Of a stretch of DNA of 64,000 bases, positions 12,072 through 23,900 are shown in pieces; position 1 is the stretch's first letter; each line of letters begins with the position of its first letter. This DNA comes from Rhynchosporium graminicola (lineage: Eukaryota; Ascomycota; Leotiomycetes; Helotiales; Ploettnerulaceae). A program made the position numbers and the translations under genes. The notes beneath the pieces were generated by a model. It saw only the letters and a list, made by a program, of their open reading frames with translations. It did not search any database and was not told where the DNA came from. Location: contig FJUW01000092.1 in NCBI GenBank assembly GCA_900074885.1, positions 42,539 to 106,538 on the forward strand, read 5' to 3'.

Positions 12072-12806
12072 CGAGTACTTCACCGCTAGAAGGGGGTTTG
12101 TAGTGGGTCAAAGGGCCTTTATGGGCATATGTGGGTAGTGAACCAAGGGTGTTTAACAATTCAATTTCGTTCTTTGAGTCTCGAAAACTGTAATATATTA
12201 CAGCCTCGAGTATCTTCTAAACCCATTCTAAACTCCGTATATGATCATATCTTGGCCAGTGCACTGGTTCTATCAGGGGCTCTTGACCACTCATATGGAG
12301 TATTCAAGTCGCTGACCTACAACTGTCCTTTGGACAGAGGGGATAGCATACAGACAATGAAGGTTTGAAATCTTAGCAAAAGAGGAAGGAACCTCGAAGA
12401 TCATAAGATTATCGATATCATTCGAATCGTAAAGGATAAAACTGCCGGTTATACGGAGTACGGAAGTGATTGAAAAGTCAGTGCCCTCTAAGGATTATAC
12501 CTTTTGTAATAGAGTCATCAAACCCCTGCGAATCGTATTAACAATACTCAACCGCGCTACCTTCGTAAAGAAGTGGTTCAATAAAATCCACAGCTTTCTT
12601 ATGAATAGAGTTCACTTACAAGTAGTGTCGCCTTGGAAATGAAAGCTGCCTTGCATGTAAAAGTTGTCTCGCAAGTAAGGTTCTCTCAGAGTTTCCTCGC
12701 AAGATTACTAGGAACCTGAGAGTCGCCTATAACAGATTCCAATCCTCGCAACGCTGCTACTTGCACTGACAACACAGAGAAGCCCGCTGCTTGTCACATT
12801 CCCCTC
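12072..12806. other. intergenic with a diverged MITE fragment
   Basis: About 12450-12560 resembles the MITE family at 48655 and 53271: it contains GGATTATACCTTTTGTAATA, then a diverged CAATACTCAACCGCGCTACC end. The left end is hard to define. The remainder should include the promoter of the acyl-CoA dehydrogenase gene; nothing else is recognised. Confidence 0.4.
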
Positions 12807-14371
12807 ATGGCTGAATTCTTCGGGTCTACGACGCCTTTTGCAGAGCCCCTCTGGTATTCGCGTCCGGGAAGTTCTAACTACGGAGATTCGCACCGAAGGT
12901 TAAGGGACGAGGTCCGTCGCTACGTTAACAATGAAATCAAGCCATTTTACTCTCAATGGGAGGCAATGGGCTCGATCCCAGTAACGGTGCGAACGACCTC
13001 CCTTCTTACTCACTAGCAGCTAACTTTCGATAGGTACTAAAGCGACATTCTAAACTGGGCTATACAGCTATTCTACTAGGCCCGTCGGCCGTGAGCATGT
13101 ACCATGATGCAGATTTCATGCTGCCGGGTAATATACCTCCGCAGGAGTGGGACAGCTTCCACAATCTCATCGCTACCGATGAAATAGCGCGCTGTGGCTC
13201 TTTAGGGGTCATATGGGCTTTAGGGTGTGGTAATATGATCGGTTGTACCCCTATTGTTTACCATGGGAACGAGGAACAGAAATCAAAATGGCTGCCATCT
13301 GTACTTCGGCATGAAATCAGCTTCTGTCAAGGAATTACGGAGCCTTGTGGTAATTTAGACCTTTTCAAAACTCATAGTACTCAAGTTGACGAGGCTTTGT
13401 ATCGTGATTAGCTGGATCCGATGTTGCTAGCATCTCAATGAAAGCTGAAAGAAGAGGCGAGGTGTTCGTAATTAACGGCATTAAAGACTGGGTAACTAAT
13501 GGCATGGATGCTGATTTCTGTACCGCTGCTGTTCGGACTGATGATGGTGGTGCTGCCGGCATTTCCGTTATAGTGATTCCCCTCAACGTGCATGGAGTTT
13601 CTCGAACCGATATTCCTCGATCTGGCGTTGCTCTAGGCGGTACGTTATCTCACGTAGAGGATCTTATTGGGTTGACTTCACGACCCCATTGACTGACTCC
13701 TAACAGGAGTTGCTACTCTCACATTCAAGGATGTGGAAGTGCCTGTTAGTAACATCATCGGGGTACTGAATGAAGGCTTCAAGCTTATCATGGCGGGTAA
13801 GTATTACTCAGTCCGATTGTTTCAACACAGACCAGTGCACTGAGTGGCAATGTTCCGAAATGCAGGTTTCAATCAACAGCGGCTCTGGATAGCTGGGAAC
13901 TGTTTGCGTCTCGCTCGTGTGTGTCTTGAAGATGCTTACAAGTATGCCCTTACACGCCAGACATTTGGAAGACCTTTAATCGAGCGCCAGACGATTAAGC
14001 TCAAATTCTCTAATATCGGCATGCAAATAGTCAGTACATATGCTTTGCTCGAGTCTGTTATGCAAATCCGAAAGAGTGCGGCTATAGCAGCCGCAAACGG
14101 TAATTGCAACGGTTCGAACATCGGCGGCTTGTGCGCCCTGACCAAGGTCAGCGCTGCAAGAGCGACCGAGTTGTCAGTACGAGAATGCCAGCAAATCATG
14201 GGTGCAGCAGGATATGCCAAACATGGCCCGGGAGCTCGCATTGAGCAGATAAGCCGGGATGTAAGAGTGTTGGTCATTGGCGGAGGCAGTGACGAAATAC
14301 TGAGTGAAATGAGTCTCTCTCAGGAGAGAAAGGATTTGGAGAAGATCAGCTCGCTCCATTTCCATATTTAA
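12807..14371 (+). CDS. acyl-CoA dehydrogenase family flavoprotein
   Basis: Five exons (12807-12980, 13034-13349, 13412-13639, 13707-13796, 13866-14371) give 437 residues; all four introns are 53-69 bp with GT...AG ends. Spliced, they rebuild the family: an N-terminal helical domain; EIARCGSLGVIW; GITEPCAGSDVASI across intron 2, which carries the FAD and substrate loop; INGIKDWVTNG; a middle beta domain; and the C-terminal helices with ALTRQTFGRPL and RDVRVLVIGGGSDEIL. The family oxidises acyl-CoA thioesters at C2-C3 and passes electrons to an electron-transfer flavoprotein. The medium-chain catalytic Glu position (YEGT) reads IGGG here, as in the subgroup that places the base elsewhere, so substrate and activity are uncertain. 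No cytochrome b5 domain is fused. A retrotransposon begins about 210 bp downstream. Confidence 0.92.
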
Positions 14372-14580
14372 TGCGAGGCTTTTTGAAGTAAATTAGAAGA
14401 ATTTCGAAGGTAGTCGGCAGGGACGGAAGAGAATGAAGGTGACAGATGAAGAGGAGGCCGGCGGAAAGCGGACTGGAATTTTTTCGTGTACGGATGGATG
14501 AAAGATGGCTAGATAGATCAAATGGATAGATAGCCGCTGTGACAGGTTATACCCGTTAGTATGCTTGACAACCTCTAATC
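14372..14580. other. 3' flank of gene island 1
   Basis: Normal-composition flank, purine-rich, with GGATGGATGAAAGATGG-like short repeats. It ends abruptly where TA-rich retrotransposon sequence starts. Confidence 0.5.
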
Positions 14581-15048
14581 TTAGTGAAAGGAGGACGAAG
14601 CTTCTTAGGATTTATGAACTTCTATCAGATATTTATTAAGAACTATTTCATATTTATATTACTATTAATATAGCTAAGTTATAAGAAGTAGCTATATTAG
14701 TAGAATAATACTATAGTTTAAGCTTTTGAGAAGTTAAAGGATATATTTACTATTAGACTTGTATCAGCGTAGTTTAACCCGGACTAATGAACGATATCGA
14801 AACGTATTCTTCTAGATAAGCAATAGAAGAAGTACTTATGCAATTCGACGACCGGAGATACCTACGACCTTATGTATTCTTCTCGAAGAAAAACGCTCTA
14901 GCTAAATATAACTACGAAATCTATAATAAGAAGATATTATCAATTATATATTACTTTAAGAAGTAGTAATATAAATTGAAAAGCGTATAGAAACTTTATA
15001 TTCGTACTAATTATTAAGAACCATGAATCTTTTATAATAGCATAATAG
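14581..15048 (+). mobile_element. Ty3/gypsy fragment (RT thumb to RNase H), RIP-degraded
   Basis: Plus-strand translation gives FLGFMNFYQIFIKNY, the conserved RT/RNase H linker of gypsy elements. An RNase H stretch follows (KKNALAKYNYEIYNKK-like, near 14890-14940) and then a degraded TDHKNL-like segment. The fragment has no LTR of its own and abuts the LTR of the next element. Confidence 0.75.
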
Positions 15049-15506
15049 TATACCGTTCTTGGTTCTGATTAGTACGCGGGGTGTAGGCTCGTCGATAGTA
15101 TTAGCTATAAAGTAAAGTAAATAAGAAGTTCGGTTCTTAATTAGAATTAAGATATTATAAGTAGGTATTAATTACCATATGAATTTAAGCACGAAGCTCC
15201 TATCTAATAGTAGACGTGCTAGTCTTATATAGAACTTTCGTTCTCTTAGGAGTCCTCTAAATAGGAGTCCTCTATATTTGAAGTCCTCTATATTAGAGTC
15301 CTCTAAATAGAAGTTCTCTAAATAGGAGTCCGACTCCTACCTCTAGACTCCTACTAAGCTAGAATCTATCATGTGACTCTAGCCTAAGGAATCCTAGCTA
15401 GCTAACTATTTCTATAATTACTACTAAATATAGTAAATTAATTCTTAGGTTACCTGTTTATACTAGCTTAGGCAATCTAAGTAGTATACGTAACCTTAGA
15501 ACATAA
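15049..15506 (-). repeat. 3' LTR of element F with internal short repeats
   Basis: It aligns with the B-family LTR over its first 200 bp (GGTTCTGATTAGTACGCGG, GAAGTTCGGTTCTTAATTAG, GCACGAAGCTCCTATCTAA). It then diverges into about six copies of AGTCCTCTAWATA (15249-15335). The inner end is approximate. Confidence 0.65.
15249..15335. repeat. short direct repeats AGTCCTCTAWATA
   Basis: Roughly six imperfect copies of a 13-16-bp unit lie in tandem in the LTR of element F. They are absent from the B LTRs at 25494, 31730, 42200 and 56439. Confidence 0.8.
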
Positions 15507-15581
15507 TACTATCTCCTTCCTATATTAGTATAATCCTTATACTACTATATTATAAGAGATGATAACCTTTAAGTCAATTCT

Positions 15582-16080
15582 TCTCTTTTATTAATCCTAA
15601 TATATTATCCCTTTACTATAAGAAATTAAAAGAGCGTATTACGCTTATAGTATATATAGAAAAGGTAAATCGCTTAGTATAATCCTATATCTTCTATCGA
15701 ATATAATATCGCACTTATTACCTAGATTTTAAAGAATCTATTTATTATTCTAAGTATATTTATACTAAGAGATCTTGCGATATAAGTAGTTACTTAGTTA
15801 TATATCTTCCTCTAAAAGAGGGTTATTATTTTATTTAGTAGCCTAATTAATTCAAATAGCTTATCATTCTACTTTCTGATCTTATACTAGATAAATCTAT
15901 TGACTAGCTACTTTAGCTTCCTAATCCTACTATCGAACTAGTAGGCGTCGAGCGGTCTAGCTCTAACGAGTTAATATTCGAGTTTCCTTTTGATCCTAAT
16001 AACCTGATCTAAGTAGATCTAGGTTTTATCGATAGAAATTAGTTAGTAATACTAAATAGTAAAAGTTTAACTTAAGTTCT
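15582..16080 (+). pseudogene. antisense accessory ORF of element F
   Basis: Element F runs on the minus strand, but between its 3' LTR and its pol end a plus-strand frame stays open for about 160 codons apart from about eight TAA/TAG stops at presumed Gln codons; no TGA occurs. The end of the frame (FEFPFDPNN ... VDLGFIDRN) matches the end of the corresponding frame in element B (DLPFDPAD ... VDLDFIDRN). The upstream part (KKLKERITLIVYIEKVNRL, then KRSCDI) is only loosely similar to B. Function is unknown. Confidence 0.5.
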
Positions 16081-18552
16081 TATATATTTTCCGAATATAA
16101 GTAGTTTTTCTATTTTACTAAGTATCTAATAATATCTCTCTTATACTAATAGTCTAATAGTTCCTCTATATCATATTCTATGAGTAGGTTAACTAGTTCA
16201 GCGTATATCCTTAAGGCTAATAATACTCTTAGTAATACTTTTTCTAATAAGAATATACAGAATATTAAGAATATCTTCTTTGTTAAAACTAATAGCTAGA
16301 GTTTATAATTTAAAGGTTCTTTAAATCCTTTGATTTTAAACAGTCTAAGTTTCTTATAGTCTAGCTTATTACTTAATCTCTATATATTAATATTTTTTCG
16401 TAGAAAGTAAACCTTATTCTCTTTCTATAGCGTTAGCTTCTAATTACATTTTTTATTATAGTAGTAGATATCGTCTCTATTATAAATTGGAATTCTTCTA
16501 TAAGTTCCTTATAGAGGTCCTAGATATTCCTGACTTAGATATAAGCTATAATATTATCCTTAATATTAATATTAAGCTCTCTAAAGGCTATAAGCTCATA
16601 ATTATAATTTATAAAGAATGATATAACCTTTATTATATTAATAATTAAGCTATTATATATAAATTCTATAAGTAATAATAGTTCTATCTAAGTATTCTAC
16701 TAATAATTAATATAGTAGTATAAATATACCTCGATTATCTAATTTATCCTTTTATTCCCTCTATTAGTCTAAGGGTAGAAGACTATAGATAAGTTCCTTT
16801 TAATTCCTAAGAAACCTATTAAAGTATTCTAAAACTTCAATTTAAATAACTTATCTCGATTAAATACTATTTCTTCGTATACTTTATACTTAGAGACTAC
16901 TTTCTTAAGGTATGCTTGTACTAAATATTCGGCTATAAGAGTAGATAAGACTAGTACTAAGATTATATTTCAATAAGTCTTTCTATAATAATGAGTATTA
17001 TATTATAATTAACTCTTATAACCAGATCCTTCGATAATAGTAATAGCCTTATAAAGTCTTATGAAATTGATTTCTAAGAGGTTGAAGGTGTTAGTATTAT
17101 AATTATCTACTTATAAGATATATATTAGAAAGACTTATTCTTAATATAAGTATTATAATTAGCTAATAATTTGTTAACTATATATTAGAGTCTTTTTAAC
17201 TAGTAATTTCTTGAACTCCTGAGATATATTCTTTATATCCTTTAGTATCTATACGCGGGAAGCTCGTATTATTCTTTAATATATATCTCTATTAAACTTA
17301 ATAGAAGCTGAACCTTCCTATTAACTTATATGATACTATTTTAATTATATTCCTAGTAATAAGTTCCTTAGTCTAATCTAACGATAGTCTATCTTTCTTT
17401 TGAGTTTCCTTTAAAATATTATACCAAAGACTTTTAATTTCCTACTTAATTATAATAGCTTCTTAGATATTAGTAACTATATCTCTATTATCTAGCTATT
17501 AGAGTAAAGTAATCTACTTATAGTCCTTATTATTCTTATAACTTAGTAATTTACTTAGAGTATCTACTCTAGCGTTATCTTTTTCTTATATATACTTAAT
17601 AATTAAATAAAAAAAAGCGAGTTCCTTGAATTATTAAGCTAATTAACGATTATCCAAAATTTTAGTAATAATAAAAGTTTAAATATTCATACAGTTAGTG
17701 TAGATAATATTAAGGAACTTAGCTTCTTATTAGTATATTTTCTAATATTCAAGTAGTTTAATAATCGCTATAAGTTCCTTCTTATAAATAATATAGTTCT
17801 ATTTAGCTAGAGATATCTTTTCTAAGAAGTAAGCAATTAGATATAGTTATTCTTTATTATCTCGCTATAAGTATATTATGCTAATATAAGTTTTAGAAGC
17901 ATCTATTTCTATTATACTTTCTCTCTCTTTATCGAAACTATATAGGATTAGTTCTTTTATGAATTCTTGCTTAATTCGCTAGAAGGCCTTCTTATATTAG
18001 TAAGATTATATAAAGGGAATACTCTTTCTTATTAAGTTCGTAAGTAGCTTAGTAATATTAGAATAGTTTCTAATAAACTATTAGTAGAAATTAGTGAAAC
18101 TTAATTATAATTATATATCCTTAATATTCTTTAGAGATTCTTATTCCTTTATAACTATAATTCTCTCTAGATTAATACTTATCTCTCTTAAGTAAATAAT
18201 ATATCTTAAGAAAGTAATTCATTTAATTAAGAATTTATATTTTAATAACTTTAGTTTAAAATCTACCTTATATAGAGCTTCTATAACTTAGGTAATATAA
18301 CCTTAGTATACTTCGATAGTTTCCGAGTATACTAGGATATTATCTAAGTAATATATAGCAAACTTCTTAATAAAATCCTTAAGAATATTAATATTTTCTT
18401 TCTAATATATAGCTAATATATTAGTTAAACTAAACAATATTATTATATATTCCTATAGCTCTAAGGGTAATACGAAAGTAATCTTCTATTTATATCCCTC
18501 TTTAGTCCGAATTAAATTAACTATATTTCGTTAACCTAACTTAGTATATATC

Positions 18553-20706
18553 TGTCACGGGGCGAATACAAAGTATATAATATAAAAGATCGTTTATATT
18601 ATAAGGAGAATTAACTAAAGAGAGAAGGGAGAAATAAGAATCTCCCTTCGAAGAAAAGATAATACCGCGGCCGCTAGTAGTAAGGGTATTAGAATACGTA
18701 TAATAATACGTCAGGTGTTAGTATAAACGCCTTAGGTATTAAGTATACTAATAGGTGTAACTCGTTACGTCAGGTGTTAGTATAAACGCCTTAGGTATTA
18801 AGTATACTAATAGGTGTAACTCGTTATATTAGCTCTCTCTTGTTTAGAAGTTAGGGCTATCTAGTCTATTCTTCTCTTCCTATTTATTAAGTACTATAGG
18901 AGTAGTAAGAGCTTCTTCCGATTCTTATATTAATTATATATAACTTATCTATTTAACTAGATACTTCTTTTTTATTTAGCCTCCTTATTAAAAAGATCTC
19001 TCTGCTAAGATTTCTTTAACTTCGAACTCGTCTTTATCCGCTACTATTAGTAGTAATAGCTATAAGTTATCTTATACTTAGCGTAGTAATAAATTAGTAA
19101 TAGCTAAGTATAATAACTATATATAAAAAAATATTATATATTCCTAGTAGTATATCTAAGTAGTAGCTATACGACCTGACTGCTTCGAGTACTATATACT
19201 TAGCTTATTTTATATCGAGTTTCTTCGCGGGCTAATTCGTGGGAATATTCTATAGACTTAATTAGACTTTATTTCTAACTTTAAACTCTAGAGCTTACTA
19301 GTGATGATAGTTAGTAATCTCTTCTTAAACTTATTATACTATTATTATTATTATCTATACTTATTCTCTAGTATCTTATGGCTTTTTTAAGATTATATCC
19401 GCCTTTTAAATAAGTAAGTAGTTAGTAATAGTAATAAGTTCGTCTTCGATATTCAAATTAATATATTATATATAATAACTATAAGTTAGAAAGAAAGAGC
19501 TTACTTCTATTAATATAGTCTCTTAATTATCAATTATTATCTCTACTAATAGTAATATAATAAACTAATCGTCTTATACGAAGTTTACGAATATATATAA
19601 ATACGTTTCTAATATCTAGTTTATCCTTTTTATAGAGCTATCGATTTCCGGGTAATAAGCTATAGAAAAGCGTTATATAATCCCTACTAAAGATTATACT
19701 TATATCTATAATATCCTGATAAATTATTTCCCTTAATCGGATATAGCTACGTGTGGTAATACGTATTATCTATAGTAGACTTATATAAACTACTTTACTA
19801 TAGATTCTATATTAACTAACAGTAGTATATTATATGTAATTCCCTTTCTAAGCTAATTAGTAATTATAATTAAGTTAGTATATCTTTCACTTTCTAGAAG
19901 ATCGATAATAAAATTAATAGAAATTTCTTAGAAGATCTAGTCTGTAGTAGTAATAGCTTAAGGAATCCTTAGTTCTAGTCTTACTATATCTTATGTCTTC
20001 TATAAGTATTATATTTCCGAATAAACTTTCTTATATCTTCTGATATTTATAACTAAAAGAATTGCTAACTTATAATAATAATAATCGAATCTCGTTTTAA
20101 GTATCTATATATCTTAATATTATATATTACTTAAGTTAACTTCGTATATAGTTCTTCGGAATCGAGTACTTATAATCTGCCTCGGAATTACAGTTTACCC
20201 GCCTCGAATAATAAGTACTCTAATACTTATACTTTTAACTTTAATATAATAAGGAATATATACTACTCATTATATATTACTTTAACTACTCCCTAGTATA
20301 TACTATTAGCTTATTCCGCTCATAACTAGAGTTCCTTAAGTATTATAGAGGTAGTAGTAATAGTATTATTATCCGAGGCGGCTTCGTTAACTACTTCGAG
20401 TTCTTTAACTTATAGGGATTTATTCTATAGTCGCGAGGCCTCTTCTTCTTCTTATTATCTTCGATCTCATTATATTTTAACAGGGGCTACTACTATTATC
20501 TCTTATAGTAATAGTAATTCTTATAGTACCTTTAGCTTAATTAGTTAGACTAACTAGTACTTAAGTTATTTATCTTCTTTACTATAGAGCATATTTTATT
20601 CGCGTTATAACAGTACGTTTACACGCTCGTTTACTTTCCTAGGGATATAACTAATCGTATAATTAAACTGCAAGAGAAGTAGCGATTACTATATTTGCCG
20701 CTCTAT
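18553..20706 (-). mobile_element. Ty3/gypsy element G fragment (integrase and 3' end), minus strand
   Basis: Minus-strand translation gives an RNase H tail (RQ..RW.L then FNYTISYIPRKVNERVNVL) near 20700-20620. An integrase core follows near 20000-19600 (DQIFQEISINFIIDLLESE, then an ISD-GK-FI stretch and AYYPEIDSSIKRIN). All carry RIP-type substitutions. An LTR-like sequence starting TGTCACGGGGCGAATAC lies at 18553. The 5' half of the element is not seen; LTR A begins at 20707. Confidence 0.78.
18709..18826. repeat. perfect 2 x 59-bp tandem duplication
   Basis: A 59-bp unit beginning CGTCAGGTGTTAG and ending TAACTCGTTA occurs twice head to tail (18709-18767, 18768-18826) with no visible difference. 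It lies in the LTR-like end of element G. Confidence 0.9.
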
Positions 20707-20983
20707 TGTGACGATAGCTTACCTGAATATCATGTAAGGAGAAGGATAGATACCGGGGCCTAAGTTCATAGGTATTATAAGTATCCCGGCATAACTAGTA
20801 TCCGACTCCGTATAGTATTAGACTAGTACCGGTATATATATATAAGGTGCCTTATACTCTATATCTTTTCTTTTTCTGCCTTATCTTCTTATTTCCTTAG
20901 TAATAGACTATATAAGATCGCTCTTAGCCTCTCTACTTGTTTTATCCCTACTCGTATATCGCCTTAAGTCTTATGTTATTATA
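20707..20983 (+). repeat. 5' LTR of element A
   Basis: A 277-bp LTR starting TGTGACGATAGC. A TATATATATATAAGG box near 20835 is a plausible retrotransposon promoter. It aligns throughout with 42819-43097 and 54485-54753. Confidence 0.85.
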
Positions 20984-20989
20984 TTAAAT

Positions 20990-23900
20990 AAGAAGAATAA
21001 GATAGCTAGAGATAGCTTAATATAATATCTTACTTACTAAGTTAGTTATTCGATAACTACTTATATATAGCCGAGATTCCAGAGATCTCTCGGATAGCTA
21101 TAAATCAGGGTTTTATTCAGCTTATTATAAATAGTAAAATATAGGAGGTCTTTACTAATGCTCCTTTAATAACTCCCTTAGTATAAAGGAATTATAGATA
21201 GATTTTAAAGAAAGTATAATAATACCCCGGAACTTTAACCTCTATATATCGCTACTAAAATAGCTCTAATATACCCCTTTTTAAGCTATCATTATAGCTC
21301 CTAACTAATAAACTAGAGACTCTTCCAGTTCTAGGGGAACCCGAATCGATCCTCCCCGCTCTACCTCTGAATCTAATTCTATTATACTCTCCCTTATCCT
21401 AAATATCTACTATACTAGAGAATATTAATACTTTATTAAGAAAGTACTAACTAAGAGGGAAAGGAAAATAAAAGCGAAACTTACTAGAAGTATAATCGCT
21501 AAATACTCTTACCTCTATAGATAACTCGAATCTGATCCATTCCCTTCTATAATAATTGGCAGAATAAGAGGAAAAGAATAACTCTCTAGAAGATATTATA
21601 GATAAAGTAATCTCTATATAAGATAAGTTCCTCGCAGGGGTCCCTCGCCTATCTTCGACTCCTCTATTAGAGGTAGTACTATAATCTCCGTGTTTTCCGG
21701 AGGTTAATAAGCTAGTAAATTCTATTTTAATACGTAGTACTAAGAGAGAAGATATTATTCCTAATAAACTATCGCTTTCTCCTAGCGCCGAATTAGTAGA
21801 GTTATACTTTAAGAAGTCTTATCTTATTAAGAAGATCCTACCCTTAGATAATAGATCTGACTTTACTTTCCTCTAGTAGAGAGTATCGATACGAGACCGG
21901 CTAGCTATAAACGCTAACTATTACTCTACGGACCTCTCCCGGCGCGTTCTCGTATAGGGACTAGTTATTAAATTAGCTAAAGAGTATCTTATACTTTAGT
22001 ACCTTACTAATAAGTTTAAGAATAGTAATAAAATAATCTCCTTATTAGAGGAGAACTTTCTTACTAGTTTAGAAGAAGATAATTACTATAATATCTTTTA
22101 CTACTTAGAAATATAATAACTTAGCTACACCCGCGAGACTTTCGTTAATTCTTTTAGTCGATTTTAAATCGCTACTATCTAAAGTAAAGTTAAAAAGAAG
22201 GAGTAATTCTTCTATATATAGGATAAGATTATATTATCCTTACGCGCTTTAACTCTTATTATTAAACTAACGTAGAATAAGGATTACGCTTCTATAGTTA
22301 GATTACTACTTTCTTTTAATACTAAGCGTTACTATAACTCAGAACGTATCTATCCCGAGAAAACTATTACTTAGATATAGTACTATAAGCCTATTATTAC
22401 TACTGCGACCTCTTCTAATTCTACTTCTTACTAGTTCCTAAGCTTAGCTTCTCAATAAACTACTCCTATACTATATATATATACCTCTATCTTAGTACAG
22501 GCTAGTACTCCCTCCGCGCTAAAACACTTTACTACCTCGACTAGAGAAAGCTTTAGGTATTATAATTATAGATAGCTAAGCTATATTAAGCTAGATTATC
22601 TTAACTCGCTTAAAGTATAATTAATTAACGAATTTACAGAAGAGGAAGGAATAACTGAAGAGGTAGTAGAAGACGTATCTTTCGAATCTGAACTAATATA
22701 AGAGGGAAATAATAAGGCCTAAGTAAAAACTCCTTCTTAGGTTTATATAAGTATAACTTCTCTAATCTTAACTTTAACTCTCTGATAAGAAGTATCTAAT
22801 TTATATACCTAACTATAGTTAGTATAAATAAGCTAGGAGTGTCTATGAATAGCTTAATCGATACTAGAGCGAACGGGTACTTATATATTAATCGTACTCT
22901 TACCGGATGACTATTAGGGGCCCTTAGTATTAAAATCGAGCTATTACTCTTTTCTATTCTAATACGTAGTTTTCAATAGTCTATTAGAGCTTATATTACT
23001 TATTTTATATATTTATACCTTTCTATTAATAGTAGGCGTATTTATAATTACTCTTTTATTCTTCTCTATTTAGGATAATAAGATATAATTATTAGTATTA
23101 AATAAATATAACGATTTCAAGTCAAACTCGATACGCTTTATTATAAGTTATTATAATAGGAACGATATCTAGCTACTTTCTGATATAATAAGAAGATAAT
23201 TATAACTCTATTATCTTATAAACCTAATATCAATCGATCTTACTAAATTAACGCTAATACGCGGGACTTAGCTATAAACTAGTTAGACTAATACCGATTA
23301 CCCTAAATAGTAATAATATAGTATATTAACGTATTATCCTTACTATTTAACTTATTCTCGCTTACTACTAAGGAATCTGAACTCCTTTTTACTTCGAAAT
23401 TATCGAGAAAAGTACTTACGCTGAAACCCTACTGCAAGTTCATCTCTTAATCTTCGAGGATCTAGAAACTAGTTCTGATTTACTAAATTACTATAGCTTT
23501 TCATTTGAATATAAAATATGAAAGTTCTGAATTATTCTTTACTAGTATATATGAGATAGATTAAATCTTATAAGATAGTCTAGATAATAACTCCCCTAAG
23601 GATCCTGATACTAAATAACTTATAGCTGAAAAGTACTAGAATAGTATTATACTCTCAAGGAGGCTTTTTCTAAGCGGGATTCTAATATTCTTCTATTATA
23701 TTATCTATATAATTATAAAATTATTCTGGAAGAACTATTATTTAACAAATATTAGCCTTTATATTAATAGTCTATAGAAGAACTATAAGTAACTAAGGAG
23801 TACTTTATAGAGAACTTAAATAAGGGATTTATTAAATCTAGCTAAAATCCCTTCGTATTACTTATACTATTCGTTAAGAAGGCCGATAGAGGCTTATGCT

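Larger units (their letters stand above)
15049..18552 (-). mobile_element. Ty3/gypsy element F (B-like family), 3' part, minus strand
   Basis: Minus-strand RT is clear near 18540-18290: LPLEL*EYIIILF, then an FLTN.LAIYQ-like stretch, then YYLDNILVYSETIE with the YLDD box as YLDN. It closely resembles element B. RNase H and integrase follow towards lower coordinates. The 3' LTR is about 15049-15506. The 5' half is missing: the RT is cut at 18552/18553, where another LTR starts. Stops are TAA/TAG only. Confidence 0.8.

Noticed and set aside
13936..14277. 113-codon minus-strand frame
   Set aside because: Shadow of the last exon of the acyl-CoA dehydrogenase.
18709..18826. Possible CRISPR-like or satellite array
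   Set aside because: Only two identical adjacent units without spacers in a eukaryotic repeat region; a simple tandem duplication.
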